NCBI GenBank assembly: GCA_023135545.1
Contig: JAGLSY010000004.1
Coordinates: forward strand, 1-24,820
Source: Thermoplasmata archaeon
Lineage (GTDB): Archaea; Thermoplasmatota; Thermoplasmata; SG8-5; JAGLSY01
Reading direction: 5' to 3'
DNA: 24,820 nucleotides
The notes below the pieces were generated by a model. The model had not been told where the DNA came from. It worked only from the letters and a program-made list of their open reading frames with translations, and made no database searches. Shown here piece by piece: positions 1 to 7,107 of this stretch. A program made the translations under genes and the position numbers. The first letter of the stretch is position 1. Every line of letters begins with the position of its first letter.

Positions 1-312
1 GGGCTTAATCAGCTCCGTGGGCGGCGGGAACTCGGATGTGAGCACAACCACCTTGCTGCATATGCTCTTCTCGAGGCATATGGGCTTGCCGGAATATATT
101 CTGAGGGGCGGCAGGGGCACGGAATCGGAGATTATCGCGGTTGGGTAGAAATGTCTGGATGATACCAGGCCGACATACTCCAGGTTGAGCATCTTTATGA
201 GATAATTGGACACTATCGTGCTTACCATGCCAACACTCGGAAAGCCCTCGATAAGAACGGCATCCTTCATGTCAACTTCCTTCCTCTCTATTATGGCTAT
301 GTCGTCATCCAA
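1..312 (-). CDS. PAC2-family protein (proteasome assembly chaperone-like), 3' part cut by window edge
   Basis: The reading frame is open from the window edge to a TTG at 310-312 and encodes about 104 residues of the N-terminal part. The glycine-containing motif LIEGFPSVGMVSTIVSNYLI near residues 19-38 and the later PLPPLRIYSGKPICLEKS are typical of archaeal PAC2/DUF75 proteins, which are related to proteasome assembly chaperones. TTG is preferred because archaeal homologues carry about 15 residues before the EGFPSVG motif. The in-frame ATG at 268-270, with purine-rich GAGAGGAAGG upstream, is an alternative that would shorten the protein by 14 residues. The gene is divergent from mptA. Its C-terminal part lies outside the window, so the subfamily cannot be settled. 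Confidence 0.8.
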   Translation of the reverse strand, partial: MDDDIAIIERKEVDMKDAVLIEGFPSVGMVSTIVSNYLIKMLNLEYVGLVSSRHFYPTAIISDSVPLPPLRIYSGKPICLEKSICSKVVVLTSEFPPPTELIKP

Positions 313-460
313 AATATCACCGCATCATGAATCTGAACCTGATACTTAACATTTAATACGTAATATAAAGAAACGATATAGAAAATCAGATATCAAGTGT
401 GTAGTAGAAGGACGCCAATCTTTATCTACATGTTTCCTTTTATTAGAGTCAGGTGACGAC
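313..460. promoter_or_regulatory. Divergent intergenic promoter region (PAC2 gene / mptA)
   Basis: This AT-rich 148-bp gap lies between divergent genes. Candidate TATA elements are TTTATCTA at 421-428 and AATATAAAG at 362-370 for mptA, and the reverse complement of ATTTAATACG around 351-360 for the PAC2 gene. AGGTGA at 451-456 is the ribosome binding site for the TTG start of mptA at 461. The assignment of TATA boxes to genes is inferred from spacing only. Confidence 0.45.
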
Positions 461-1339
461 TTGTCAGATGTCCAGAGCCAACTGTTGAGAGGAAGTTTCA
501 AGCTCACAAGGGTGGGTGTGACCGATGTCAAAAAACCGGTCTGCGTGAAGAGGCCGGATAGAGAGATCACTCTAACAGCCACATTTAACCTTTTTGTAGA
601 CCTGCCAGCAGAGCTGAAGGGCTCCCATCTTTCCAGGAATCTGGAGGTGCTTTCACAGGTGCTGGACGAGTGCGTGCGCGGGCAGGCCGTCAGCCTCGAA
701 ACCCTTGGGGCCAGGATATGTGCCGAGCTGTTGAAGAGGCACGAGTACGCCACATGCTCCGAGGTGCAGATATCGGCAGATTACTTCATTGAGAGGGAGG
801 TCAACGGCGGAACCAGCAGCCTGGAGAGATACCTGATAAAGGCATCTGCCATCGATTACCGGGAAGGGCAGTCAAGAAAATCCATAGGTGTCGAGGTTAT
901 CGGAATGACGGCGTGTCCCTGCGCAATGGAGGAGGTTCGCGACAGGTTCGTATCAAGGCATCCGGAGCAGAATGAACTGCTGACCGCCATCCCGATAATC
1001 ACCCACAACCAGCGCAATATAAGCAGTCTGGAGGTGGAGATTCCCGGCGACCATGATGTGGAAGCCGAAGATTTGATCGACATACTGGAGGGGGCGTTGA
1101 GCAGCCCGACACGCGAGATACTCAAGCGGGAACATGAGGCGGACATCGTGGAAAGGGCCCATACCAATCCCAAGTTCGTGGAGGACGTGGTCAGGGATGT
1201 TCTCGGGGCCGTCCTGGAAAAATATCGCGATATGCCGGATGATGTGAAGGTCATGGTGAAAAGCGAGAGCCAGGAGTCCATCCACAAGCACAACGCCTTT
1301 GCCGAGAGGGTCACCACACTGGGGGAATTGAGAGAATGA
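461..1339 (+). CDS. mptA: GTP cyclohydrolase MptA (type IB, FolE2 family)
   Basis: This protein of 292 residues belongs to the archaeal branch of the GTP cyclohydrolase IB/FolE2 family. In characterised archaea MptA is Fe(II)-dependent and converts GTP to 7,8-dihydroneopterin 2',3'-cyclic phosphate, the first step toward methanopterin-type or other pterin cofactors. Visible family marks are KGSHLSRN (residues 53-60), GMTACPCAMEEVRDRF (149-164, with Cys152 and Cys154), THNQRN (181-186) and the C-terminal HKHNAFAERV. The start is a TTG at 461 placed 4 bases after AGGTGA. The stop overlaps the ATG of the next small gene (ATGA), so the two are probably translated together. Length matches the family. 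The family is secure; which pterin is made downstream cannot be told here. Confidence 0.93.
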   Translation: MSDVQSQLLRGSFKLTRVGVTDVKKPVCVKRPDREITLTATFNLFVDLPAELKGSHLSRNLEVLSQVLDECVRGQAVSLETLGARICAELLKRHEYATCSEVQISADYFIEREVNGGTSSLERYLIKASAIDYREGQSRKSIGVEVIGMTACPCAMEEVRDRFVSRHPEQNELLTAIPIITHNQRNISSLEVEIPGDHDVEAEDLIDILEGALSSPTREILKREHEADIVERAHTNPKFVEDVVRDVLGAVLEKYRDMPDDVKVMVKSESQESIHKHNAFAERVTTLGELRE

Positions 1340-1476
1340 AGATGATGGGCACTTGCCACATATGCGGAAGGCCGGCGATGCACAGCTGTTCCAGTTGTGG
1401 AAAAACAATTTGCCGGGAATGTCTGGACATCGGTTCGGGCAGATGCAAGAGCTGCATGGCTGGGAAACAATTTTAA
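1336..1476 (+). CDS. 46-residue eight-cysteine zinc-finger miniprotein
   Basis: The ATG at 1336-1338 overlaps the mptA stop codon (ATGA), and the frame runs to TAA at 1474-1476, giving 46 residues. Eight cysteines form four CxxC knuckles: C7/C10, C18/C21, C26/C29 and C37/C40. Spacing is regular (7, 4 and 7 residues between pairs), as in cross-brace or treble-clef fingers that bind two zinc ions. His8, His16 and the basic residues between the knuckles are compatible with nucleic acid or protein binding. The overlap implies co-expression with mptA. No function is known to me. The evidence that it is real is the cysteine pattern, the translational coupling and the absence of any other gene in this stretch. 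It is too short for most automatic gene callers. Confidence 0.72.
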   Translation: MKMMGTCHICGRPAMHSCSSCGKTICRECLDIGSGRCKSCMAGKQF

Positions 1477-1617
1477 TTCAGTTGGAGAGTTTAGTAAGTT
1501 TTTGGAGTTTATAGAGTTTAATGAGTTAATCTCTGAAGGGTAAGGTCAAAGAATCTGGGCACTCACAAACTCAAGGGTACAGAACCTAGCAACCCAGAAC
1601 TCCTTGAACTCACAGAA
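1477..1617. repeat. Low-complexity GAGTT/AACTC repeats between convergent genes
   Basis: The 141 bp between two convergent genes hold many degenerate GAGTT-type units on the left side (about 1480-1535: GAGAGTTTAG, GGAGTTTATAGAGTTTAATG) and their complement on the right side (about 1560-1620: CACAAACTCAAG, AGAACTCC, GAACTCACAG). The opposite orientation could let the transcript fold and act as a bidirectional terminator. No ORF of note is present. Confidence 0.4.
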
Positions 1618-2112
1618 TCAATCAGAAAGAAGGCCCATGGCCTCTTTCTCATCCATGTCCAGGGCCTTCAACATGTAGGTCAAGGACTTCTTTTTTATCA
1701 TTCTCCAGGTGGTGTCATCCAGGAACTTTTCCATTACGATGGGAGCCCTGGTGAAATACGCCATGGCGAACTCTGAAAAATACATGCCGGCATTATCTTC
1801 ATCCAACTCGGTGGCCTTGTTGTAATATTCTTCGGCTTCATTGAATCTTCCGATCTCGGCGCAGAAGGAAGCCAGTGAAGTGACATAGTAAACCTCATCG
1901 GGATCCAGTTCGACGGCTTTCATATAAAGTTCCTGAATCACCTCGGCCTTGACCTTGTGAGCTCCCAGGGATGCTTCGGCCTTCCCGAAATAGGCTTTTG
2001 CGTTCTTGGGGTCCTTCTTTATCACCTCGTTGAATTTCTTCCTGGCCTTCTCGTGCTCGAATTCTGCCAGAAGGATTTGCGCCTTGACCAGTTCATCCTC
2101 GATGGTTGCCAT
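1618..2112 (-). CDS. Small TPR-repeat protein
   Basis: The protein has 164 residues if translation starts at the ATG at 2110-2112, which follows GGAGTGAT by a few bases. A longer upstream extension in the same frame has no ribosome binding site and an atypical sequence. Tetratricopeptide repeats are evident: ILLAEFEHEKARKKFNEVIK, NAKAYFGKAEASLG and FNEAEEYYNKATELDEDNAG. There is no signal peptide or membrane segment, so it is probably a cytoplasmic scaffold for protein contacts. It is convergent with mptA and the zinc-finger gene, and downstream of the large surface-protein gene on the same strand. The partner and pathway are unknown. Confidence 0.82.
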   Translation of the reverse strand: MATIEDELVKAQILLAEFEHEKARKKFNEVIKKDPKNAKAYFGKAEASLGAHKVKAEVIQELYMKAVELDPDEVYYVTSLASFCAEIGRFNEAEEYYNKATELDEDNAGMYFSEFAMAYFTRAPIVMEKFLDDTTWRMIKKKSLTYMLKALDMDEKEAMGLLSD

Positions 2113-2210
2113 TGAATCACTCCGTTGATATATTGATACGGGGTTTAAAAAAGGTTTTGGGATACCTTTATTAGCCCGAAGTGAAAAACACCTCCCGGTA
2201 GTATTGCCGA

Positions 2211-2233
2211 GATAGTTATCATTGATAGTTATC
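2211..2233. repeat. Paired GATAGTTATC direct repeat
   Basis: GATAGTTATC occurs at 2211-2220 and again at 2224-2233, separated by three bases. Each unit is itself partly palindromic (GATA..TATC). It lies between the surface-protein stop and the small TPR gene start, so it could be an operator for the TPR gene or part of the upstream gene's 3' end. No function can be assigned. Confidence 0.4.
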
Positions 2234-2267
2234 TGAAGTCTGGTCAGTGGTATTTTACGGCCCAATA

Positions 2268-5200
2268 TCAGACTCCGTCAGTCCCTTCGACGGATTCTGT
2301 TTCCCCAACCGCCTCTACGTCATCAACCGCTTCGGGCTCTTCGCCTCCCCCGGCATCCCCGATGCCATCTTCGGAAGGCGGCTGGGGTGCTTCGGGCTGC
2401 ATGGGCTCAACTGGTTGCTGAACATAGCCCGGCGGGGGCGGAGGTGGTGGAGGCGGCTGTTGGTACTGTTGGGGTGGTGCCTGCATCATCTGTTGCGGTG
2501 GTCCGCGGCTCCTGTTCGCTATCGCAAAGATTACTACCACAAGGACGATCACCAGCAGGACTATCAGTATCCAGCACAAGGTGGATGCTCCATCATCGGT
2601 ATCGAGTTCGATCGGGTTTAGATTGTTGGTCTGGCCATCGGAGACCAGGACCGGGACCGTGATATTGTGGTCTCCCTTTGTGACGACCATGTCATGGGTG
2701 CCGACAGGCACATCCACCAACTCGAACTCACCATCTGCATCAGTTATTTGTGAGAAGGTCTCGCCATCCACGACTATCTGTACCAGGGCTCCCTCAATGG
2801 GATTGCCATTGGCATCAACTATCTGGCCCTTTATGTCACCGGTGGGTGGAATAGGCTCATACTCGGTTGTGAAAACCTCGAATTCCATATTATCCATCCT
2901 GTTGCCGGCCAGGTCACTGACCGCGCCGCTGAGGGTAACATTGTATTCCGTGCCGTAGGCTAATGGGTCGTCCGGGCGGAAAACGACCCTTGAGCCGTCA
3001 TCATTCCAGATGAAGGTTCCGGTAACCGTGTCGTCCTCGATAAAGGTTCCTCCATTGTTTCGTAATATCTTCATGCCCGCTTCCACGCTGCCACGGTCCA
3101 TTTCCTCATTGAAGGAGAAGATTATGTCGGTCCCGACAGGAACATCCTCTCCAGATGGGCGTATCATGACGATAGGTGGTTCGGTATCCCAGACCAATGT
3201 GAACTCATCGTAGGCAGTATTGCCTGCAAGATCGATGACCGTGAGCCGGATGGTGTATGTCCTGTCAGTGTCGGCCGTGATGGTGGTCTGGGTCTGGCCA
3301 GAGGAGCCAAAGGTGATGTGGCCGGCCCCGGCAATTCTCATCCAGGTATAGTAGTCGACCCCGCTGCCTTCCTCCACCACCGTGCCGTATTGGGTGAATA
3401 TATTATTGGCCAACCTATCTGGGCCAGCATCCACGAGTGGGGCAATTGTGTCCCATACTAGAATAAATGAATCTATGGCACTGTTCCCCTCATAGTCGAA
3501 GGCCGTGAAGCTTATCTCATAGGTCCCATCAGTATCAGCCTCCACCGTGGTCTGCATGCTGTTGGGGTTACCAAAGGTAATTGTCCCCGGGCCAGATACC
3601 TGCACCCATTCATATCTTTCCACACCGGACCCGGCATCAGTGGCTGTGCCATATTGTGTGAACACAGAGTTCTCCCACGCATCTGGGCCAGCATCTACAA
3701 TCGGGTCCACATTGTCTGGAACATAGGTCGTGAAGTTCCAGGTATAGGGGGTCAGGGTCGAGGTTCCATTGGGATTGCTTCCCCCTGAAACTTCCAAGGT
3801 GATGAGTTGGGCGAAAGACCAGTCATTGTGGGTCCAGGTGGCGGTATCGTCTGTAGCATTGGTCGTGGACCAGCCCACGAAGGACCATCCACCTGGGTCC
3901 GTACCGGTTGTCTGGGAGATGGTAGGGATATCTGATGTGTCCATGGTCTCATCGAATACGACCGTGACATTCTGGTCAATTGGGATTCCAATTGAACCAC
4001 CCAATGGAATGGTTGATATGACTTCGGGAACTGGCTCACCCACATAGACATCGTCAATGTGCCAGTAATCAGTCAATCCACCACTTCCCCCTGTCTGCGA
4101 GAACCTTATTTGAAAAAGAGGATGTATGGCCTCAGCGGGAAGGAGGTAACTCCGGTCAAATATTTCTCCCGGAGTCCCTCCACCGAAAAAGGTCTCCATC
4201 AAGACCCATGCTCCGATATCGTTCATATAGTACAATTCCAGGTTCTCGCTGGCCGAGTCCGGGTACTCACTGAAAAGGCCGCCCATCCTAATCCAGGATT
4301 GCACCTCAACCACTGGAAGGCCGGATGTGTCAATGAACCAGGATTCCACATTGACCACCCCGGCTGTGGTGTACATTGACCAGGTTCCGGAATTCGAGGT
4401 CTGGGTGCTAACACCAGATCTGGATGCGTCATCCGAGGTCCAGTTGAAGCCAGTGCTTCCACCAAATACACCGAACTCGAAATCATCCAACCAGGGCACA
4501 GTGAATGATACATCTGTAGTGATCTGTACTGTGTCGTTGACCAGTGTGTCGTTCTGGGAAGTGGCGGTCACATTGGCCAGGTCGGAGTCCCCGGCAACTG
4601 CCAGGCCAGGTATAGTGACCCTGGCTATGAAATTCTCAGTAATTCCGGTATTCACAGATATATTAGTGATGGTCACAGCATCTCCAATATCGCGGAATAT
4701 GACTGGCCAGACGCTTACATTATAGAGGTCGTAAGTATCATTCATGGTTCCCAGGTTTGTTACATTGAGAATATAATCCACTGTCCCGCCAGCAGAGTCG
4801 ACCGAAGCATTGACTTCGGGTTCCAAGTCAACTTTATAGGGGGGAGGAGGACCGACATAGACATCGTCGATATGCCAGTAATCCGATGAAGCAGTTCCAG
4901 ATGTCTGCTCGAACCTTATCTGCAGATTGTCAGAGACAGCATCCGAAGGAAGAGCGTATGACCTCTCAAATATCTCACCCACTGTTCCACCGCCCAGGAA
5001 GGTATCTAGAGATTTCCAATCCCCGGTCAGGTTCTTATAATAGAGGTTCAGGTCCTCGGAATTCTCTGGCACATCGCTGAACGCGCCACCCTTTCTTACC
5101 CAAACATCCAGCTCAACCATCGTGAGGTTGGAGGTATCTATCATCCAGGAATCCAGTGTCACCGGGCCTCCGGAGGTGTACATTGAATAGGAGCCGGAAT

Positions 5201-6272
5201 TGGCTGTATCGGTGCTCACGCCGAAATAGGACGTGTCGGTCATGCTGCTGGTCCAGTTCATGCCGGTGCTGCCTCCGAAAGTGCCAATCTCGAAATTGTC
5301 AAGCCAGGGATTGGCGAAGGGCAGGGCCGTGAACAGTTTCACTGTCTCATTCACCGAGGTGTCGTTCTGTGAGATGGCAGTCACATTGGCCAGGTCAAAA
5401 TCCCCACTAAGTGCCCCACCAGGGATGCTGACCCTGGCTATGAATTGTGTAGAATTGCCCGAGCTCAATGAGATGTTCGTTATGTCCGTGGTATCTGCCA
5501 TGTCCCGGAAGGCCAGGGGCCAATTGCTCTCACCAGATAGGTTATAAGTGTCATTACTAGCTCCCTGGTTTTGGAGGGTAAGGATATGGTACACGGGTTC
5601 CCCGGCATTACCTGACTTTTCATTATAATTCGGTGAAAGGTCCATGACATAGGGAGGCGGAGGGCCAACATAGACATCGTCGATGTGCCAGTAATCATAA
5701 CCAGTTCCACTGCCCCCTGTTTGATTGAACCAGACCTGGAAGTTTGCATGATTGGCAGCCTCTGGAAGTGAATTATTCCTCCACATTATCTCTCCATTGG
5801 TTCCGCTGCCCAGGAAGGTCTCCAGCAGCACCCAGGTACTGCTTTCATTGAGATAATAAACTTCGAGATCATCTCCGGGATCCGTATCCTCGCTACCGGC
5901 TATGGTATCGGTCCCTCTCATTAACCAAAAACTGAGCTGGGTAACACCGAGAGCACTAGTGTCTATACTGGATGAGTTCACGCTCACGATCCCGCCATGC
6001 GTGTACATTGAATAACTTCCAGATTGGGATATGGCATTACTTACCCCGGAAAGCGAGGGGTTGGTCGTTGTCCAGTTGACCCCGGTACTTCCCCCAAATG
6101 TTCCAGACTCAAAATCATCCAGCCATGGTGCGGGTAATACCATTGGCACTGTATCCTGACTCCCTTGGCCGGATATTAGTGGTGAGACCACCATGGTCAA
6201 CATCGTCGCCATGACCAAAAATGAAAGAATTCTCCTTGCCTGCCCTCTATCTGGCTTCTTGAATGATATCAT
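2268..6272 (-). CDS. Large modular secreted surface protein with C-terminal membrane anchor
   Basis: This protein of 1334 residues starts at the ATG at 6270-6272, 7 bases after GGAGG; an upstream 22-residue extension lacks such a site. A signal peptide is visible (ILSFLVMATMLTMVVSPLIS). Modules in order: three similar beta-rich domains of about 155 residues, each opening with PWLD(D/N)FE.G.FGGSTG and closing with DYWHIDDVYVG (about 47-206, 321-476 and 592-745; MAM/lectin-like). The first two are each followed by a CARDB/NEW3-like spacer. Then come an SbsA-type Ig-like domain (about 748-848), two PKD-like repeats (854-940, 941-1027), a second SbsA-like domain and a carboxypeptidase-regulatory-like domain (about 1139-1222). 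A transmembrane helix (about 1229-1252) and a Gln/Pro-rich cytoplasmic tail with nine prolines in a row finish it. Asn-X-Ser/Thr sites are abundant. It is likely an adhesin or cell-envelope component; ligand unknown. Confidence 0.88.
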   Translation of the reverse strand: MISFKKPDRGQARRILSFLVMATMLTMVVSPLISGQGSQDTVPMVLPAPWLDDFESGTFGGSTGVNWTTTNPSLSGVSNAISQSGSYSMYTHGGIVSVNSSSIDTSALGVTQLSFWLMRGTDTIAGSEDTDPGDDLEVYYLNESSTWVLLETFLGSGTNGEIMWRNNSLPEAANHANFQVWFNQTGGSGTGYDYWHIDDVYVGPPPPYVMDLSPNYNEKSGNAGEPVYHILTLQNQGASNDTYNLSGESNWPLAFRDMADTTDITNISLSSGNSTQFIARVSIPGGALSGDFDLANVTAISQNDTSVNETVKLFTALPFANPWLDNFEIGTFGGSTGMNWTSSMTDTSYFGVSTDTANSGSYSMYTSGGPVTLDSWMIDTSNLTMVELDVWVRKGGAFSDVPENSEDLNLYYKNLTGDWKSLDTFLGGGTVGEIFERSYALPSDAVSDNLQIRFEQTSGTASSDYWHIDDVYVGPPPPYKVDLEPEVNASVDSAGGTVDYILNVTNLGTMNDTYDLYNVSVWPVIFRDIGDAVTITNISVNTGITENFIARVTIPGLAVAGDSDLANVTATSQNDTLVNDTVQITTDVSFTVPWLDDFEFGVFGGSTGFNWTSDDASRSGVSTQTSNSGTWSMYTTAGVVNVESWFIDTSGLPVVEVQSWIRMGGLFSEYPDSASENLELYYMNDIGAWVLMETFFGGGTPGEIFDRSYLLPAEAIHPLFQIRFSQTGGSGGLTDYWHIDDVYVGEPVPEVISTIPLGGSIGIPIDQNVTVVFDETMDTSDIPTISQTTGTDPGGWSFVGWSTTNATDDTATWTHNDWSFAQLITLEVSGGSNPNGTSTLTPYTWNFTTYVPDNVDPIVDAGPDAWENSVFTQYGTATDAGSGVERYEWVQVSGPGTITFGNPNSMQTTVEADTDGTYEISFTAFDYEGNSAIDSFILVWDTIAPLVDAGPDRLANNIFTQYGTVVEEGSGVDYYTWMRIAGAGHITFGSSGQTQTTITADTDRTYTIRLTVIDLAGNTAYDEFTLVWDTEPPIVMIRPSGEDVPVGTDIIFSFNEEMDRGSVEAGMKILRNNGGTFIEDDTVTGTFIWNDDGSRVVFRPDDPLAYGTEYNVTLSGAVSDLAGNRMDNMEFEVFTTEYEPIPPTGDIKGQIVDANGNPIEGALVQIVVDGETFSQITDADGEFELVDVPVGTHDMVVTKGDHNITVPVLVSDGQTNNLNPIELDTDDGASTLCWILIVLLVIVLVVVIFAIANRSRGPPQQMMQAPPQQYQQPPPPPPPPPGYVQQPVEPMQPEAPQPPSEDGIGDAGGGEEPEAVDDVEAVGETESVEGTDGV

Positions 6273-6327
6273 GAAACGTCCTCCGAGGGATAATTGCCCC
6301 GAGTATATCCTCTGCATTAGTTTTGGC

Positions 6328-6335
6328 TTATATAA
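6328..6335 (-). promoter_or_regulatory. TATA box of the large surface-protein gene
   Basis: TTATATAA (palindromic) lies upstream of the surface-protein start. A transcription start about 25 bases downstream, near 6305, would leave a leader of about 33 bases that contains GGAGG at 6280-6284. The spacing fits an archaeal promoter. Confidence 0.55.
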
Positions 6336-6364
6336 CATATTTGGTGCTAATTAAGTAAGCCAGT

Positions 6365-6862
6365 TCAATCCTGGTAAAAGGTGATGGTCTGCACATCCTC
6401 GACCTTTTTTATCTTCTCTATTATCTTGGCCGGTATGGGTGTGTCGGTTATGATGTAGAGAAGCCCCGCGGAAGTGGCCGGGCACTGCGCCTGCCTGATG
6501 GATATCCCTCCCTGGCCGATAATGCTGGTTATCTCTCCCATTGTGCCGGGTTTACCGGTGTAGCAGATGTCCAATCCAATCACTCCCCAGCCCATATCGA
6601 GGGCCACATCGAAGAGGTTGCAGGTCGGCCTAAGCTTGGAATAGATACGGTATAACCTGGGGTTCTCATGGATTGTTTTTACGGTGGCCGTCACTATCCT
6701 CTTGTCCTTCCCCAGAGCATTGGCCAATTGAGAGTGCGACAGCGCAACCTTGTCAAAAAAAAGTTTCTTTCCTTCCACATGTACACCTATTTCCAACATG
6801 TATCTGGCAACCTCTGCCTGGGATGGCAGGCGTGAAAAATCATTCTCTATCTTGGTCCACAT
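6365..6862 (-). CDS. HTH-ACT transcriptional regulator (COG2150-type)
   Basis: The protein has 165 residues. The N-terminal half (about 10-75) has a helix-turn-helix pattern (LPSQAEVARYML and VALSHSQLANALGKDKRIVT). The C-terminal part (about 92-165) is an ACT domain: VIGLDICYTGKPGTMGEITSI, then SIRQAQCPATSAGLLYIITD. ACT domains usually bind amino acids, and archaeal proteins of this layout are described as predicted regulators of amino acid metabolism. The ligand and targets are not known from sequence. There is no ribosome binding site before the ATG at 6860-6862. A TATA-like element about 25 bases upstream suggests the message is leaderless. It is separated from the surface-protein gene by its own promoter. 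Confidence 0.85.
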   Translation of the reverse strand: MWTKIENDFSRLPSQAEVARYMLEIGVHVEGKKLFFDKVALSHSQLANALGKDKRIVTATVKTIHENPRLYRIYSKLRPTCNLFDVALDMGWGVIGLDICYTGKPGTMGEITSIIGQGGISIRQAQCPATSAGLLYIITDTPIPAKIIEKIKKVEDVQTITFYQD

Positions 6863-6882
6863 GGCAGACTAATCTAAATAGA

Positions 6883-6890
6883 CGTATAAA
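6883..6890 (-). promoter_or_regulatory. TATA box for a leaderless HTH-ACT mRNA
   Basis: Read on the minus strand, TTTATACG at 6890-6883 is centred about 25 bases before the ATG at 6862. This is the usual archaeal distance from TATA box to transcription start. With no Shine-Dalgarno sequence present, transcription probably begins at or next to the start codon. Confidence 0.5.
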
Positions 6891-6957
6891 GGATTTTCTA
6901 TAAGGTACAGATAGGACAATCCAAACCCTTGTAAATTAGCGATAAGTATTTAATATG

Positions 6958-7073
6958 TTAACAATTATTATGTATGTAAGTATCTAACATTAATGTACCG
7001 AAATGATGCGAAAAATGTTTTATAGATTAACAATCATTGTATGTATTAATATCTAACATTGATGTATCAAAAT
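6958..7073. repeat. Two degenerate 47-bp direct repeats upstream of the secreted thioredoxin-like gene
   Basis: Segments 6958-7004 and 7027-7073 align without gaps. Both contain TTAACAAT, TATCTAACATT and ATGTA, and most positions agree. The period is 69 bp. TTTTATAG at 7018-7025 between them may be a TATA box. CATTGTA (7035-7041) and TACAATG (7076-7082) form an inverted pair spanning the second copy. The array fills the AT-rich 245-bp gap between the divergent regulator and the secreted protein, and may be operator sites. The gap holds no ORF. Confidence 0.55.
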
Positions 7074-7107
7074 AGTACAATGAAGTTAGGAAAAAAGGAG
7101 GAATAAG

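Noticed and set aside
6958..7073. CRISPR array
   Set aside because: Only two diverged 47-bp copies with a 22-bp separator; there is no regular series of identical repeats and no cas gene.
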